DNA of 64,000 bases from Palsa-504 sp963744575 (GTDB lineage: Bacteria; Actinomycetota; Actinomycetes; Streptosporangiales; Streptosporangiaceae). A program made the translations under genes and the position numbers. The notes below the pieces were generated by a model, which did not search any database, was not told the origin of the DNA, and saw only the letters and a list, made by a program, of their open reading frames with translations. The DNA is taken from positions 124,001 to 188,000 of the forward strand of contig CAVUUF010000016.1 of NCBI GenBank assembly GCA_963744575.1, given 5' to 3'. Position 1 is the stretch's first letter. Each line of letters begins with the position of its first letter. Below, piece by piece: positions 18,139 through 26,998 of this stretch.

Positions 18139-20292
18139 TCAGGAGCTCGTGAGGATCACGAGCCGCTGGGTCGCCCGGGTCATTGCGACGTAGCGGTCGA
18201 CCGCTCCCTCGATGCCCGTGCCGAACGTCTCCGGGTCCACCAGCACGACCAGGTCGAACTCGAGCCCCTTGGACAGTTCGGGGGCCAGCGACCGGACGCG
18301 GGACGTCGCCCGGAACGCGGGATCGCCGATGACACAGGCGACGCCGTCCGCATGCGCGGCGAGCCACGCGCCGAGGATCGAGCTCAGGTCCGAGGCAGGT
18401 CCGTGGACGACGGGGATGCCGGTGCTGCGGATGGAGACCGGCACGTTAGCGTCCGGGAGCACGGCCCGGATGACCGGCTCGGCTTCCGCCATGACTTCTT
18501 CCGGCGTCCGGTAGTTGATGCTCAGGGAGGCCAGGCTGATCTGGTCGAATCCGACTCGCTCGAGCCGTTCCCGCCACGACTCGGTGAACCCGTGCCTGGC
18601 CTGGGCCCGGTCCCCGACGATGGTGAAGCTGCGGGACGGGCAGCGGAGCAGCAGCATCTGCCATTCGGCGTCGGTCAGTTCCTGGGCCTCGTCCAGGACG
18701 ATGTGCGTGAACGGGCCTGCGAGCAGGTCCTGGTCGGCGCTTAGCAGTGCGGCCTGGTCGACCAGGGCGTCCTGGAAGTCCTCGCCGCGCAGCATCGTCA
18801 CCAGGCCCACGCCGTACTCGTCGTCGGCCGCCTCGATGAGGTCGTCCACGACCCGGGCCATCTGCTCGCGTTCGGCGGCGACCGCGGCGTCGTGCCGACG
18901 CTTGCGTCGTGACGTCTCCGGGTCGCCGAGCCGCTGCCGGGCCGCGTCCAGGAGCGGCAGGTCGGATACCGTCCAGGCCCGGGCATCCCGCCGCTGCAGC
19001 TGCCGGACCTCGCCGGGGCTGAGCCACGGAGCGCACATCCGCAGGTAGGCGGGTACCGACCACAGGTCTGCGACCAGGTCAGTGGCTTCGAGCAGCGGCC
19101 ACGCCTGGCTGAAGGTCGTGCGCAGGTCGTCGTTCTGCATCAGCGACCTGCGGAGCAGGTGCTCCGGGGCGTCGCCGTCGTGGGAGTCCATCAGGATCGT
19201 GATCAGCTCGTCCCAGATCTGGCCGCGCGCCTCGTTGTGCGGGGTGCCGGGTTCTGGTGCCTCGAACGCCTCGGCCCAGTCCTCGGCGCTCAGCCAGATG
19301 TCGGACCAGGGAGTCTCGACCGTCATCGGCTTGGCGGGCGGCTGCTCGTAGAACCTGACGGCCGGCTCGATCGCCTTCACCATGTCCGCGGAGGACGTCA
19401 GCCGGCCCGCCTCCGGGTCGGTCTCGATCGCTGCCGTGGCTCCCTCGGCGACGAGGTCCCGCAGGGTGCAGATCTGCACGCCTTCCTCTCCGAGGCTGGG
19501 GAGCACGTCGGAGACGTAGGCCAGGTAGGGCTGGTGCGGTCCGACGAACAGCACGCCGCCCCGGCGGTGACCGAGGCGAGGATCGGAGTACAGCAGGTAG
19601 GCGGTGCGGTGCAGGGCGACGACGGTCTTCCCGGTCCCCGGACCGCCGTCGACGACCAGAGCCCCGCGGGATCCCGCGCGGATGATGGCGTCCTGATCGG
19701 CCGCGATGGTGCCGAGCACGTCTCGCATCCGGCCCGACCGGCTGCCGCCCAGGCTGGCGATGAAGGCGGACTGGTCGTCCAGCGCGGCGTGGTCCTCCAG
19801 CCCGTCCGGGGTGAACACCTCGTCCCAGTAATCGCTGATCCGGCCGCGGGTCCAGCGGTACCGGCGGCGGCTGGCCAGGCCCATCGGGTTGGCGTGGGTT
19901 GCCCCGAAGAACGGCTCGGCTGCGGGGGAGCGCCAGTCGACCAGCAGCCGGCGACCCGAGCTGTCCGTGAGGCCGAGCCGTCCGATGTACCCGGGCTCGC
20001 GGTCGTCCGCGTGGACGATGCGCCCAAGGCACAGGTCCAGGCCGAAGCGGCGCAGGGTGCGCAGCCGGGCGGTCAGCCGGTGGATCTGCATGTCCCGGTC
20101 CATCGCCGCCTGGCCTATGCCGCCGGGCGCCTTGCGCTCGGCCTCAAGCCGGCCGGATAGTTCGGTGATCGACTGCTCGAGGCTCTGCGCGATGGCCGCG
20201 AAGTGCCGCTCGTCGTCGGCGATCAGCGCCGGGTCGGCCTTGGCGGCGAGCCGGTCGGGAAGGTCAAACGCGCTGGCAGCCAGCGGTTTCAC
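18139..20292 (-). CDS. helR: HelD/HelR-type RNA polymerase recycling helicase
   Basis: A 717-residue superfamily 1 ATPase. An N-terminal antiparallel coiled coil (about 25-80, rich in Glu/Arg) precedes Walker A GGPGTGKT (216-223), motif II VLDEAQELTDAEW, motif III GDRAQ, motif IV INYRTPEE and motif VI YVAMTRATQR. HelD-family proteins pull stalled RNA polymerase off DNA; the HelR branch displaces rifamycin from the enzyme and gives resistance. GTG 20292 follows GGAG by 8 nt and begins right before the conserved SAFDLPDRLAAKAD; longer starts read unlike protein. A 19-bp RAE-like palindrome overlaps the -35 region of its promoter. Confidence 0.88.
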   Translation of the reverse strand: MKPLAASAFDLPDRLAAKADPALIADDERHFAAIAQSLEQSITELSGRLEAERKAPGGIGQAAMDRDMQIHRLTARLRTLRRFGLDLCLGRIVHADDREPGYIGRLGLTDSSGRRLLVDWRSPAAEPFFGATHANPMGLASRRRYRWTRGRISDYWDEVFTPDGLEDHAALDDQSAFIASLGGSRSGRMRDVLGTIAADQDAIIRAGSRGALVVDGGPGTGKTVVALHRTAYLLYSDPRLGHRRGGVLFVGPHQPYLAYVSDVLPSLGEEGVQICTLRDLVAEGATAAIETDPEAGRLTSSADMVKAIEPAVRFYEQPPAKPMTVETPWSDIWLSAEDWAEAFEAPEPGTPHNEARGQIWDELITILMDSHDGDAPEHLLRRSLMQNDDLRTTFSQAWPLLEATDLVADLWSVPAYLRMCAPWLSPGEVRQLQRRDARAWTVSDLPLLDAARQRLGDPETSRRKRRHDAAVAAEREQMARVVDDLIEAADDEYGVGLVTMLRGEDFQDALVDQAALLSADQDLLAGPFTHIVLDEAQELTDAEWQMLLLRCPSRSFTIVGDRAQARHGFTESWRERLERVGFDQISLASLSINYRTPEEVMAEAEPVIRAVLPDANVPVSIRSTGIPVVHGPASDLSSILGAWLAAHADGVACVIGDPAFRATSRVRSLAPELSKGLEFDLVVLVDPETFGTGIEGAVDRYVAMTRATQRLVILTSS

Positions 20293-20548
20293 GTCATCAG
20301 CTCCGATCTGAGGTCGCATGCAGCCGTTGCGCGTGGAGGGCGCCTGGATCGGCATGACGAAACCTGGAGAATGCTGAGCGCCGCGCCGGACAGCGCGTTC
20401 ACGCTCTGGGCGTCCAAGTGCGGAGATGGCAGGGTCGGCCGGTAGCTCACGCGGACATAGCGGATGCCCGGTTCCTCGGCCCCTGTACGCCGACAGCAAC
20501 AGCCGCACTTCGCGACCCCCGATTCCGTAGATTTGCCCTCGGCCTGCG

Positions 20549-20584
20549 ATTATGCGGCATGACCCGGGTCTTGCGGCAAGCCCC
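20549..20584 (-). promoter_or_regulatory. Rifamycin-associated element (RAE)-like palindrome and helR promoter
   Basis: The minus strand reads GGGGCTTGCCGCAAGACCC (20584-20566), a 19-bp imperfect palindrome centred on CTTGC/GCAAG. It matches in size and core the RAE found upstream of rifamycin-inactivating genes and helR in actinomycetes. The TTGCCG inside it could serve as -35; CATAAT (20554-20549) follows after 19 bp as -10. The start codon lies about 250 bp further on. Confidence 0.72.
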
Positions 20585-21202
20585 CCGGTCCGCTATATGT
20601 TGAAAATGGAGGGATGTGGGTACTCTGCTCTCCTTGACCGTCCGCTGTAGACGGACAACCTCCTCGCTAAGCGACGATGCGCTGCGCACGGCGGTGCCGT
20701 CGGTCCGGGAGGACCCCCATGGGCCTAGAGCGTCAGTAAGTTCGCCCAGGTCATCCCTGATACAGAGCCTCGCGGGCACCGAGGCGCCGCCGGGAAAAGG
20801 TCTCAATTCAGCATCTCATTTTCATGGGAAATGAAACCTGCATCCAAATATATATTGCCTCGATAAATGAGGTGCCGAAGTCGGCGGCTGGACTTGACGG
20901 CAAATCCGGCATCTTCAGTCTCACGGCAACCGGTGGGCCGCGAACTCCGACGAAACGACATGATCGCTATCATCGGATGACTTGTCCCGTGTCAGCCGCT
21001 GCATGGAGGATGAACCCGTCCGCGGCCCGGGAGGCATATTGGCCGCCGAGCTTGATGCTGCGTCAGTAAGATGCACGGGCAGGCAAAGCTCTCGGACATG
21101 CGCCCTGGCCTCGTGTCCTGCGTTCGGCGGGGTGGGGCCTTCGGGTGCAGACCAGGGGTGGGCGCCGGGGCGCCAGTCCGGCCGCCCAGGGAGACCGGAT
21201 TC
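20585..21202. other. Non-coding stretch with an AT-rich patch
   Basis: No convincing gene. The part around 20790-20880 (CATCCAAATATATATTGCC and neighbours) is far more AT-rich than the surrounding chromosome, suggesting foreign or decayed DNA. No inverted repeats of insertion-sequence type were recognised. Confidence 0.45.
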
Positions 21203-21325
21203 TCAGCCCAGCGCCGCCAGCGGCTGGCTCAGCCGCAGGTGGTTGCCGCTGGGGTCATGGACGGCGGCGTCGCGGACGCCATAGGGCTGGTCGATGGGCT
21301 CCTGGAGGATCTCCGTCCCGGCCAC
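21203..21325 (-). pseudogene. VOC-family C-terminal fragment
   Basis: Reading left, GTEILQEPIDQPYGVRDAAV and then HDPSGNHLRLSQPL is the closing half of a glyoxalase/bleomycin-resistance VOC module, followed by a TGA at 21205-21203. The N-terminal module is absent, so it is a relic. Confidence 0.6.
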
Positions 21326-21413
21326 CTGCGTCCTGCGGCTGCGCCTATGCCACGATCCGGCACCATGCCGTCCTAGCCGGTGGCTAGCACCGTCCGGCGA
21401 GCGCTGCTAGGCG

Positions 21414-22061
21414 TCACACGTAGCCCAGGCGCTGCAGCAGGCGCCAGGCCAGCCAGCCGGGCAGCACCGGAAGCCAGTAGGTGGCCAGCCGGTAGATGAC
21501 CACCGCGGACACCGCCGCGGCCGACGAGATGCCGATGCCGGTCAGGCCCGTTATCGCCGCGGCCTCGAATCCGCCCACACCGCCCGGGGTCGGTGTGGCG
21601 GCCGCGACGACGGAGGCCGCCATGTAGACCGCGCCTATCTTCGCGATGCTGGCCCCTCCGCCGAAGGCCTCGACCGAGGCGACCATGCCCCCCACGTAGG
21701 CCACCCCGAGCGCGGTGACCGCCCAGCCGGTGCCGGCCGCGTTGATCCCGTTGGCCACGTCGGTCAGCCACGGCGTGCGCACCTCGGCCAGCCGCAGCAG
21801 CACCCGGCTGTTGGCCTGATCACCAGACCGGAGCCAGGGCGTGATCTCGGAGAATGCGAAGGCAAAGGCCAGGATGACGACCACGAGGAGGACCCACGCC
21901 GTGGTACTTACGGCGATGGGATGCGGCAGCGGCGGGGGCGCACCGGTCGGGCGGCGCTGGCGGCGTGTTCCCTGGACGTGAGCACCCGGTTGCCGGGCCG
22001 GCGCCGCCGGGTCGACCGTTCCCCGCGACGCCGGGGTGCGCTCTGCGCTCTCACTCATCAC
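21414..22061 (-). pseudogene. Internally deleted LPG synthase/flippase-type membrane protein
   Basis: The 215-residue frame is intact but joins two distant parts of a larger protein. Residues about 50-115 (WVLLVVVILAFAFAF, then RTPWLTDVANGINAAGTGWA) look like the start of a PAP2-like membrane domain. Residues about 125-215 (GGGASIAKIGAVYMAASVV, PTPGGVGGFEAAAI, LATYWLPVLPGWLAWRLL) are the end of an LPG-synthase transmembrane (UPF0104) domain. Intact relatives are several hundred residues longer. Starts at GTG 22061 or ATG 22058 after GGGAGG. It may be expressed but is unlikely to keep the parent function. Confidence 0.6.
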
Positions 22062-22277
22062 GCACGCGGCCTCCCAGGCCGCCGCAGGACAGTCCGCCGC
22101 CGCGGTGTGTTGGCATATGCACGCGCCGCTACGCGCCGCCTAGCATGAGCACCATCAGCTGATGGTGCTGATCGGCCCCCGGCGGCCCGTGCGCAACCCG
22201 CTGAATCGTTGGTTTTCGCTGGAACTGCGAAGTGGCCGGTCAGCGGTCATGTCAAGCGTCAGGGCACGCGGGGGAGG

Positions 22278-22559
22278 TCAGGCGGTTGCTGCTACCTCAC
22301 GTAGCTCGCAGCGCCTGACGGCAGCTCCGGCCTGGGGAGCGGCGCCGATGCCGAAGCGGTCAGCGAACGCCTGTGCGTGCTCGTCAGTGTCCCAGATGGT
22401 GAGTGAGAGACCGAGCCCGGCGTCGTTGCCGGTCAGCCAGGTACCTGACCGGAACCCGGGCATCTGGCTGATCGCGGGGACGAGGTGCTCCCGGATGCCT
22501 TGCAGGCCAGCCTCGCGGTCCACTCCGGCGACGTTGACTTCGATCAGTACTGCGCGCAT
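22278..22559 (-). CDS. ABM-like dimeric alpha/beta-barrel protein
   Basis: A 93-residue ferredoxin-like barrel: VLIEVNVAGVDREAGLQG, then GFRSGTWLTGNDAGLGLSLT and the helix DEHAQAFADRFG. Similar small proteins act as monooxygenases, heme degraders or simple binding proteins. AAGGAGGG lies 7 nt before the ATG. It stands alone, about 65 bp downstream of the YCII gene and in the same direction, so it may be the last gene of the ArsR operon. Confidence 0.75.
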   Translation of the reverse strand: MRAVLIEVNVAGVDREAGLQGIREHLVPAISQMPGFRSGTWLTGNDAGLGLSLTIWDTDEHAQAFADRFGIGAAPQAGAAVRRCELREVAATA

Positions 22560-22625
22560 TGGCAGTTCCCTCCTTGGTGGTCGTGCGGACCGCGCCCGGG
22601 TGGTTCGCCGGCCCGGTTGCTGGTT

Positions 22626-22934
22626 TTATGCGGTTGGCTGGTGCGGGCGGACGACAGCGGCGGGCATCGGGTAGATCTCTGCGGTCATCCCGGCCTGCAC
22701 CGCCGGGTCGCCGGCCCGCAGCCGGGCGGCTTGCTCGCCGCTTTCGGTCTCGATGATCGCCACACCCCAGCTGCCGGCCGGGTCGGCCACCGGGCCGAAC
22801 GCGACCGCGTGGCCGGCGTCCCGCTGCCGGGTCCAGTAGGCGACGTGCTCGCCCATCACCGCGTGCTCGGCCTCGGTCATGTCCATGGCAAAGCTGGGCC
22901 GGGGCGGGGTCAGCTTGTACAGGTAATAGTTCAT
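22626..22934 (-). CDS. YCII-related protein
   Basis: A 102-residue YciI-like barrel: NYYLYKLTPPRPSFAMDMTE, EHVAYWTRQRDAGHAVAFGP and IIETESGEQAARLRAGDPAV, with the His/Asp pair typical of the fold. The ATG at 22934 overlaps the TGA of the SRPBCC gene as ATGA. Function unknown; YCII proteins are often co-transcribed with ECF sigma or ArsR/SRPBCC genes. Confidence 0.82.
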   Translation of the reverse strand: MNYYLYKLTPPRPSFAMDMTEAEHAVMGEHVAYWTRQRDAGHAVAFGPVADPAGSWGVAIIETESGEQAARLRAGDPAVQAGMTAEIYPMPAAVVRPHQPTA

Positions 22935-23371
22935 GGTGTCAGCGGCTCTCCGGTCTCCAGCAGCGTCTTCAGCCCGCTGAGCACGAACATCCAGCCCGGC
23001 CCCTGCACGCTGGCCGCGGTATTCGGCGCGCCCTCCAGCTGGTCGTGGGTGACGGTGAGCCGGCACACCCCGCCGTCTTGCGGCTCGATCTGCCAGGTCA
23101 CCCGGGAGGGCGGCTCGCTGGCCAGCTCCTGGTCATACAGCGATTGCCACTGGTGCACCAGCCGCCGCGGCGGGTCGAACTCCATGACCTTGGCGTCGTC
23201 CCAGAGCGAGCCGTCCGGGCCGTGGGAGATGTGCCGGCCCGGGGTATTGGTGATCCGGGCGCCGTAGAAGTACGCCGCGGTGAGGTCCGGCTCGGTGATC
23301 GCCGCCCAGATCCGCTCCGGGGGGGCCTTGATGTAGATCTGGTAGATCTGGGTGGTGCTGGCGGTTGTCAC
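22931..23371 (-). CDS. SRPBCC (AHSA1-like) protein
   Basis: A 146-residue START/Bet v 1-like protein of the AHSA1 family: QIYQIYIKAPPERIWAAITE at the start, FDPPRRLVHQW in the middle and WMFVLSGLKTLLETGEPL at the C-terminal helix. It has a hydrophobic pocket for an unknown ligand. GTG at 23371 overlaps the TGA of the arsR-type gene (GTGA). ArsR-SRPBCC pairs are a common arrangement in which the regulator controls the binding protein. Confidence 0.87.
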   Translation of the reverse strand: MTTASTTQIYQIYIKAPPERIWAAITEPDLTAAYFYGARITNTPGRHISHGPDGSLWDDAKVMEFDPPRRLVHQWQSLYDQELASEPPSRVTWQIEPQDGGVCRLTVTHDQLEGAPNTAASVQGPGWMFVLSGLKTLLETGEPLTP

Positions 23372-23688
23372 GACTGCTCCAATCGGTCCTTGAGATCCAG
23401 CAGGGCCGTCACCGGGTGGTCCCGGTATTTGCCGATCCACCGCTGGTAGATCCGCCCGATCGGCACCGGGTTGAGGTAGTGGAACTTGTGCCGGCCCTGC
23501 TTGTGGGTGACGACGAGGCCGGCCTGCTCCAGCACGCCCAGATGGCGCATCACGCCGAACCGGGTCAGTTCCGGCACCTCGGCCTCCAGTTCGGTCAGCG
23601 TGCGGCCATCCTGCTCGAACAGCCGGTCCAGCAGCCGCCGCCGGGTCGGGTCGGCCAGCGCCTTGAACACCAGCCCGTCGCCCTCCAC
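23368..23688 (-). CDS. ArsR-family transcriptional repressor
   Basis: A 106-residue winged-helix repressor: FKALADPTRRRLLDRL, the recognition region LTRFGVMRHLGVLEQAGLV and the wing HKQGRHKFHYLN. No metal-binding Cys pair is seen, as is usual in the ArsR proteins paired with SRPBCC genes. I choose GTG 23688 because a TTGACA-18-TATGCT promoter ends 7 nt before it, which makes the message leaderless. The longer GTG start at 23718 would lie inside the promoter. First gene of the operon arsR-SRPBCC-YCII. Confidence 0.9.
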   Translation of the reverse strand: MEGDGLVFKALADPTRRRLLDRLFEQDGRTLTELEAEVPELTRFGVMRHLGVLEQAGLVVTHKQGRHKFHYLNPVPIGRIYQRWIGKYRDHPVTALLDLKDRLEQS

Positions 23689-23695
23689 AACCCAA

Positions 23696-23738
23696 AGCAT
23701 AGGTGACTTAATTATCACGTGTCAATCAAGTCACCTAT
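23696..23738 (-). promoter_or_regulatory. arsR operon promoter inside an 11-bp inverted repeat
   Basis: Minus-strand -35 TTGACA (23725-23720), 18-bp spacer, -10 TATGCT (23701-23696), start codon 7 nt later. The arms ATAGGTGACTT (23699-23709) and AAGTCACCTAT (23728-23738) are perfect and flank the promoter, one overlapping the -10 box and the other just upstream of -35. This is a strong candidate for the autoregulatory ArsR operator. Confidence 0.8.
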
Positions 23739-23795
23739 TTCTGGCTGTGAGGCACCGCCTGCCTTCCTGCCATGGTGTTTCATAGGTGAGCGCGG

Positions 23796-24083
23796 GCGAT
23801 CGCCTGCGCGGAGGCGGTGCGCGACGGCGTGCGCGCCCTCGGCCTGCAGGTCCGTGTCGGGGTGCACACCGGCGAGATGGAACACGGGCCTGGCGGCGAG
23901 ATCCGGGGCATTGCGGTGCATACCGGTGCCCGGGTCGCCGCCCTGGCTAGCCCGGGCGAGATCGTCGTCTCGCGCACCATCCGCGACCTGGTGGCAGGCG
24001 CGCCGATCCAGCTGCAGAGCCGCGGCATACACGAACTCAAGGGAGTGCCCGGATCGTGGGAGGTCTTCGCAGTCGTCAGCTGA
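23796..24083 (+). pseudogene. Class III adenylate/guanylate cyclase domain, C-terminal relic
   Basis: AIACAEAVRDGVRALGLQVR, then GVHTGEMEHG, VHTGARVAALASPGEIVVS and KGVPGSWEVFAV are the second half of a CHD cyclase domain as found at the N-terminus or centre of large signalling proteins. The metal-binding first half is missing and no start codon with ribosome site precedes it. Confidence 0.65.
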
Positions 24084-24287
24084 AAGGCCCACCCAGCACC
24101 GGCAGCGGCGGGCCGCCAGCCGGTGCCAGTCCCCCATGGGGACTGCCGATAATGTACATTATGTAAAGTTAGACTAGCTTTCTTGTCTCCAATGCACGAT
24201 CGGCGGACAGCCCGGGGGGCGTGCCAGGCCCATCAGCCAACCGGCCGACGCTGTGGCCGGAGCCGTCGTTCCGCTACCGTCGAGCGC

Positions 24288-24725
24288 ATGACGATCCAAC
24301 GCATGGAGCACGTGGGCATCGTGGTCGACGACCTCGCGGCCGCGACGGCGTTCTTCGTCGAGCTCGGACTCACGCTGCAGGGCGAGGGGCCGGTCGAGGG
24401 CGGTTGGGTGGACCGCGTGGTGGGGCTCGAGGGCGTCCGGGCCCAGGTCGCAATGATGGAGACCCCGGACGGCCACGGACGGCTCGAGCTGACGACGTTT
24501 CACGCCCCGCCAGGCCGGGGCGGCGACCGGCATGCGCCAGCGAACACCCCGGGCATCCGCCACGTCGCATTCGCAGTCGACGACATCGACGCCGCCGTCG
24601 CTAGGCTGCGAGCCCGCGGCGCGGAGCTCGTTGGCGAGGTGGTGCGCTACGAAGACAACTATCGGCTCTGCTACGTTCGCGGCCCGGAGGGGATCATCGT
24701 CGAGCTGGCGGAGCAGATCCGCTGA
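24288..24725 (+). CDS. VOC-family (glyoxalase-like) protein
   Basis: A 145-residue two-module VOC protein: MEHVGIVVDDLAAATAFFVE, LEGVRAQVAMMETPDGHGRL, GIRHVAFAVDDIDAAVARLR and GPEGIIVELAEQI. Metal ligands are plausible at His8, Glu64 region, His95 region and the final Glu. Such proteins are dioxygenases, isomerases or resistance proteins; substrate unknown. TACCGT lies exactly 7 nt before the ATG and no ribosome site is visible, so a leaderless start is likely. Confidence 0.85.
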   Translation: MTIQRMEHVGIVVDDLAAATAFFVELGLTLQGEGPVEGGWVDRVVGLEGVRAQVAMMETPDGHGRLELTTFHAPPGRGGDRHAPANTPGIRHVAFAVDDIDAAVARLRARGAELVGEVVRYEDNYRLCYVRGPEGIIVELAEQIR

Positions 24726-24853
24726 GGCTCCGGCCGCCAGCGTCAGTGGCCGTCCCGAGGCAGCAGGAGTCCGGCTCACCCAAGCCCTCGCGGACCAGCG
24801 GTGCCGACCGTATCTGGACGGGTGATGCCCCCGGGCCGCGCTATATTCGCGGC

Positions 24854-25753
24854 GTGAACGTGACATCTGGCGGCTGGGAGACCTGGAGCTGGGATGAGTC
24901 TCTTTTCGCCGGGGCGGCCGGATATTACGAGCAGGGCCGGCTGCCATACGCTCCCGGTCTAGCCGACGTCTTCGCCCGCAGCCTGGCCCTTGACGGACGG
25001 GGAAGGCTGCTCGATGTCGGCTGCGGGCCGGGAACGGTGACCCTGCGGCTGGCGCCGCTGTTCCAAGCGGCCGTCGGGCTCGATCCCGACCCGGAGATGC
25101 TGGCCTGCGCTTCCCGGGCTGCAGCCGTCCAGGGTGTCGGCAATGTCGCCTGGGTACGCCAGCGGGCTGAGGCCCTGCCGGACGGCCTGGGCAGCTTCAG
25201 GGCCGTGACCTTCGCCGCGTCGTTTCACTGGATGGACCGGCTCCGGGTGGCCTCAGCCGTCGCGACGATGCTCGACCCGGGCGGGGCGGTAGTGCAGGTG
25301 GACGCGCCTGGCTACCGGACCGACGAACTGGCAGCGGAGGCCCGGCGGGGCTCGCTTCCGTTTCCGCCCCCGCCCGACGACGCCCTCGACCATCTGCGGC
25401 GCAATTACCTGGGCAGCGACAAGCGTGCAGGGCAAGGCATCCGTAACACGTCGCCCGGCGGCGAGGACCAGGTGTTCCGGGAGGCCGGCTTCCGGCCGGC
25501 CCAGACGGTGATCGTGCCCGATCAGCGAGTCATCGAGCGAACGACCGATGACGTCGTGGCCAGGGTATTCTCGTTGTCCTCGACCGCGCCGCACCTCTTC
25601 GGCGACCGCCGGGAAGACTTTGAAAGAGACCTGCGCCAGATCCTGGCGCAAGCCTCTCCCTCGGGGCGGTTCTCTCTTCGCCTTCCCGACAACATCCTGC
25701 GTATCTGGCGGCTGCCAGCCTTATCCGGCGGCTCGGCCGGTCTGGGCAGGTAG
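24854..25753 (+). CDS. Class I SAM-dependent methyltransferase
   Basis: About 299 residues with a Methyltransf_11/25-type Rossmann domain: motif I LLDVGCGPGTVT, the acidic strand AVGLDPDPEMLACA and a post-I motif QRAEALPDGLGSFRAVTFAASFHWM. The C-terminal part holds the substrate-binding helices. TATATT stands 6 nt before GTG 24854, so I start there (NVTSGGWETWSWDESLF) and expect a leaderless mRNA. Target small molecule unknown. Confidence 0.85.
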   Translation: MNVTSGGWETWSWDESLFAGAAGYYEQGRLPYAPGLADVFARSLALDGRGRLLDVGCGPGTVTLRLAPLFQAAVGLDPDPEMLACASRAAAVQGVGNVAWVRQRAEALPDGLGSFRAVTFAASFHWMDRLRVASAVATMLDPGGAVVQVDAPGYRTDELAAEARRGSLPFPPPPDDALDHLRRNYLGSDKRAGQGIRNTSPGGEDQVFREAGFRPAQTVIVPDQRVIERTTDDVVARVFSLSSTAPHLFGDRREDFERDLRQILAQASPSGRFSLRLPDNILRIWRLPALSGGSAGLGR

Positions 25754-25833
25754 CCGTGGCCATCAGGCCGGATGCCACCCTGGCCAGGCCGACCAGATCA
25801 GCGATCAGGCAACAGGGCTCTGCCACTGTGGTG

Positions 25834-26391
25834 TCAACTGCACCGATTTCGTCGCGCGCCCGGTGCGCGACCTTGACCCGATGGAGGATGCGCCGGACCT
25901 GACCCGCGGAATGCGCCCGGACGGAGCGGTGTACCGAGCACCCGGCTGACCAGGGTTCGGTGGGCATGGTGGAGGGTGCGGACGGCGGCGCGGGTGAGGC
26001 CGGGCTTGACGGGCGGGCGACCGCCTCGGGGTCTGCCGGGCTTGGTCGGGATCCAGAGATGCCCCGGGTCGCTGCCCTCGAGCTCGGCGATAATTTCCGC
26101 CCGGGCGGCGAGCCACCGGGTCAGGATCTGAACGGTCGCGTCACTGAGCGGCCAGGACACACCGGCGATTTCGACGCATGCTTCGTGGCCCAGGTGCAGG
26201 GCGCCGACCCTGAGCGGGGCGAGGTCAGGGACGCCCTGGCCGGTGTCGGCGACGAGTGCGGCCACGGCTGCGGTGCGCAGTGATGTCACGGCGTTGGCAT
26301 GGATGGGCCGGCGGACAGCCAGGTCGTGAAGCAGGCGCGTGGTATCGGCGGGCGTCAGGTAGAAGCCGCCGGTGGGCGAGACTTGATCCTG
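25834..26391 (-). pseudogene. Degenerate tyrosine recombinase/integrase-like relic
   Basis: The frame opens just after an in-frame TAA and reads TGGFYLTPADTTRLLHDLAV, then TSLRTAAVAALVADTGQGVP and ILTRWLAARAEIIAEL, resembling the core of an actinobacterial Xer/phage integrase. The box I arginine expected in 'TGxRxSE' is replaced (TGQGVPD), no N-terminal domain or start is present, and the C-terminal HxxR and Tyr motifs are not found. I take it as a dead fragment, though a short GTG-started protein (26289) cannot be excluded. Confidence 0.45.
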
Positions 26392-26414
26392 TTATGCAGG
26401 GGTAGCCGGATACC

Positions 26415-26998
26415 GTGTCGTTCGGGCCGAGGCCGCGGCGCGGACCGTGGCCCTGGAGCCGGACCCGGCTGGCGATGCTCCTCGTCCTGCTGGCCTGCCT
26501 TGGCGTCATCGCCTACCTGGCGCTGCTCGTGGTGCACCGCGATGACACGGTTGCCAGCTTGCGCGCTGCGCTGCGGGACACCCGCCGCCCGGGACCCGCC
26601 GCGTCGGCTGAGCTTTCCGGTAGTGCTGTGTTCGCGCTCCCCGCCGCGTCGGGCGGCTCGTTTTCCATGGTCGCGGCGGCCGTCCGGGCCAAGCCGGATG
26701 CATCGCCGCTGACCTGGCTTTTCGTGTATGGCCAGCGGGCTGATCCCGGCCAGCGCTACGGGCTGATCGAGGGAATGTGCGGCGGCCAGTATGTCGCTCC
26801 TCCGGCGTGGCGGATGGCACCGCCGACCGGAACGGGAACCTCACGATCGCCGTGCCCGGTCTCGCCCTCGGCCCCCAGGCCTCCGATGTCTGGTTCATGC
26901 TGTATCGGTGGCGGGACGGCGCGCCGCTCGGCGGGGTCCTGGGTCCGCTGACCGCCGGCGAGGCACGGACTTTCCGGTCCGCTCCGCCGTGCTCCTAG
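26415..26998 (+). pseudogene. Membrane-anchored protein broken by one frameshift
   Basis: The first frame gives a basic N-terminus, a membrane helix (LAMLLVLLACLGVIAYLALL), a short helix and an extracellular beta domain up to LFVYGQRADPGQRYGLIEG. Near 26790 the sense continues in another frame: DRNGNLTIAVPGLALGPQAS, WFMLYRWRDGAPLGGVLGPL and a stop at 26998. Together they would make a 190-residue single-pass protein. A one-base indel or a sequencing error explains it. Function unknown. Confidence 0.55.
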
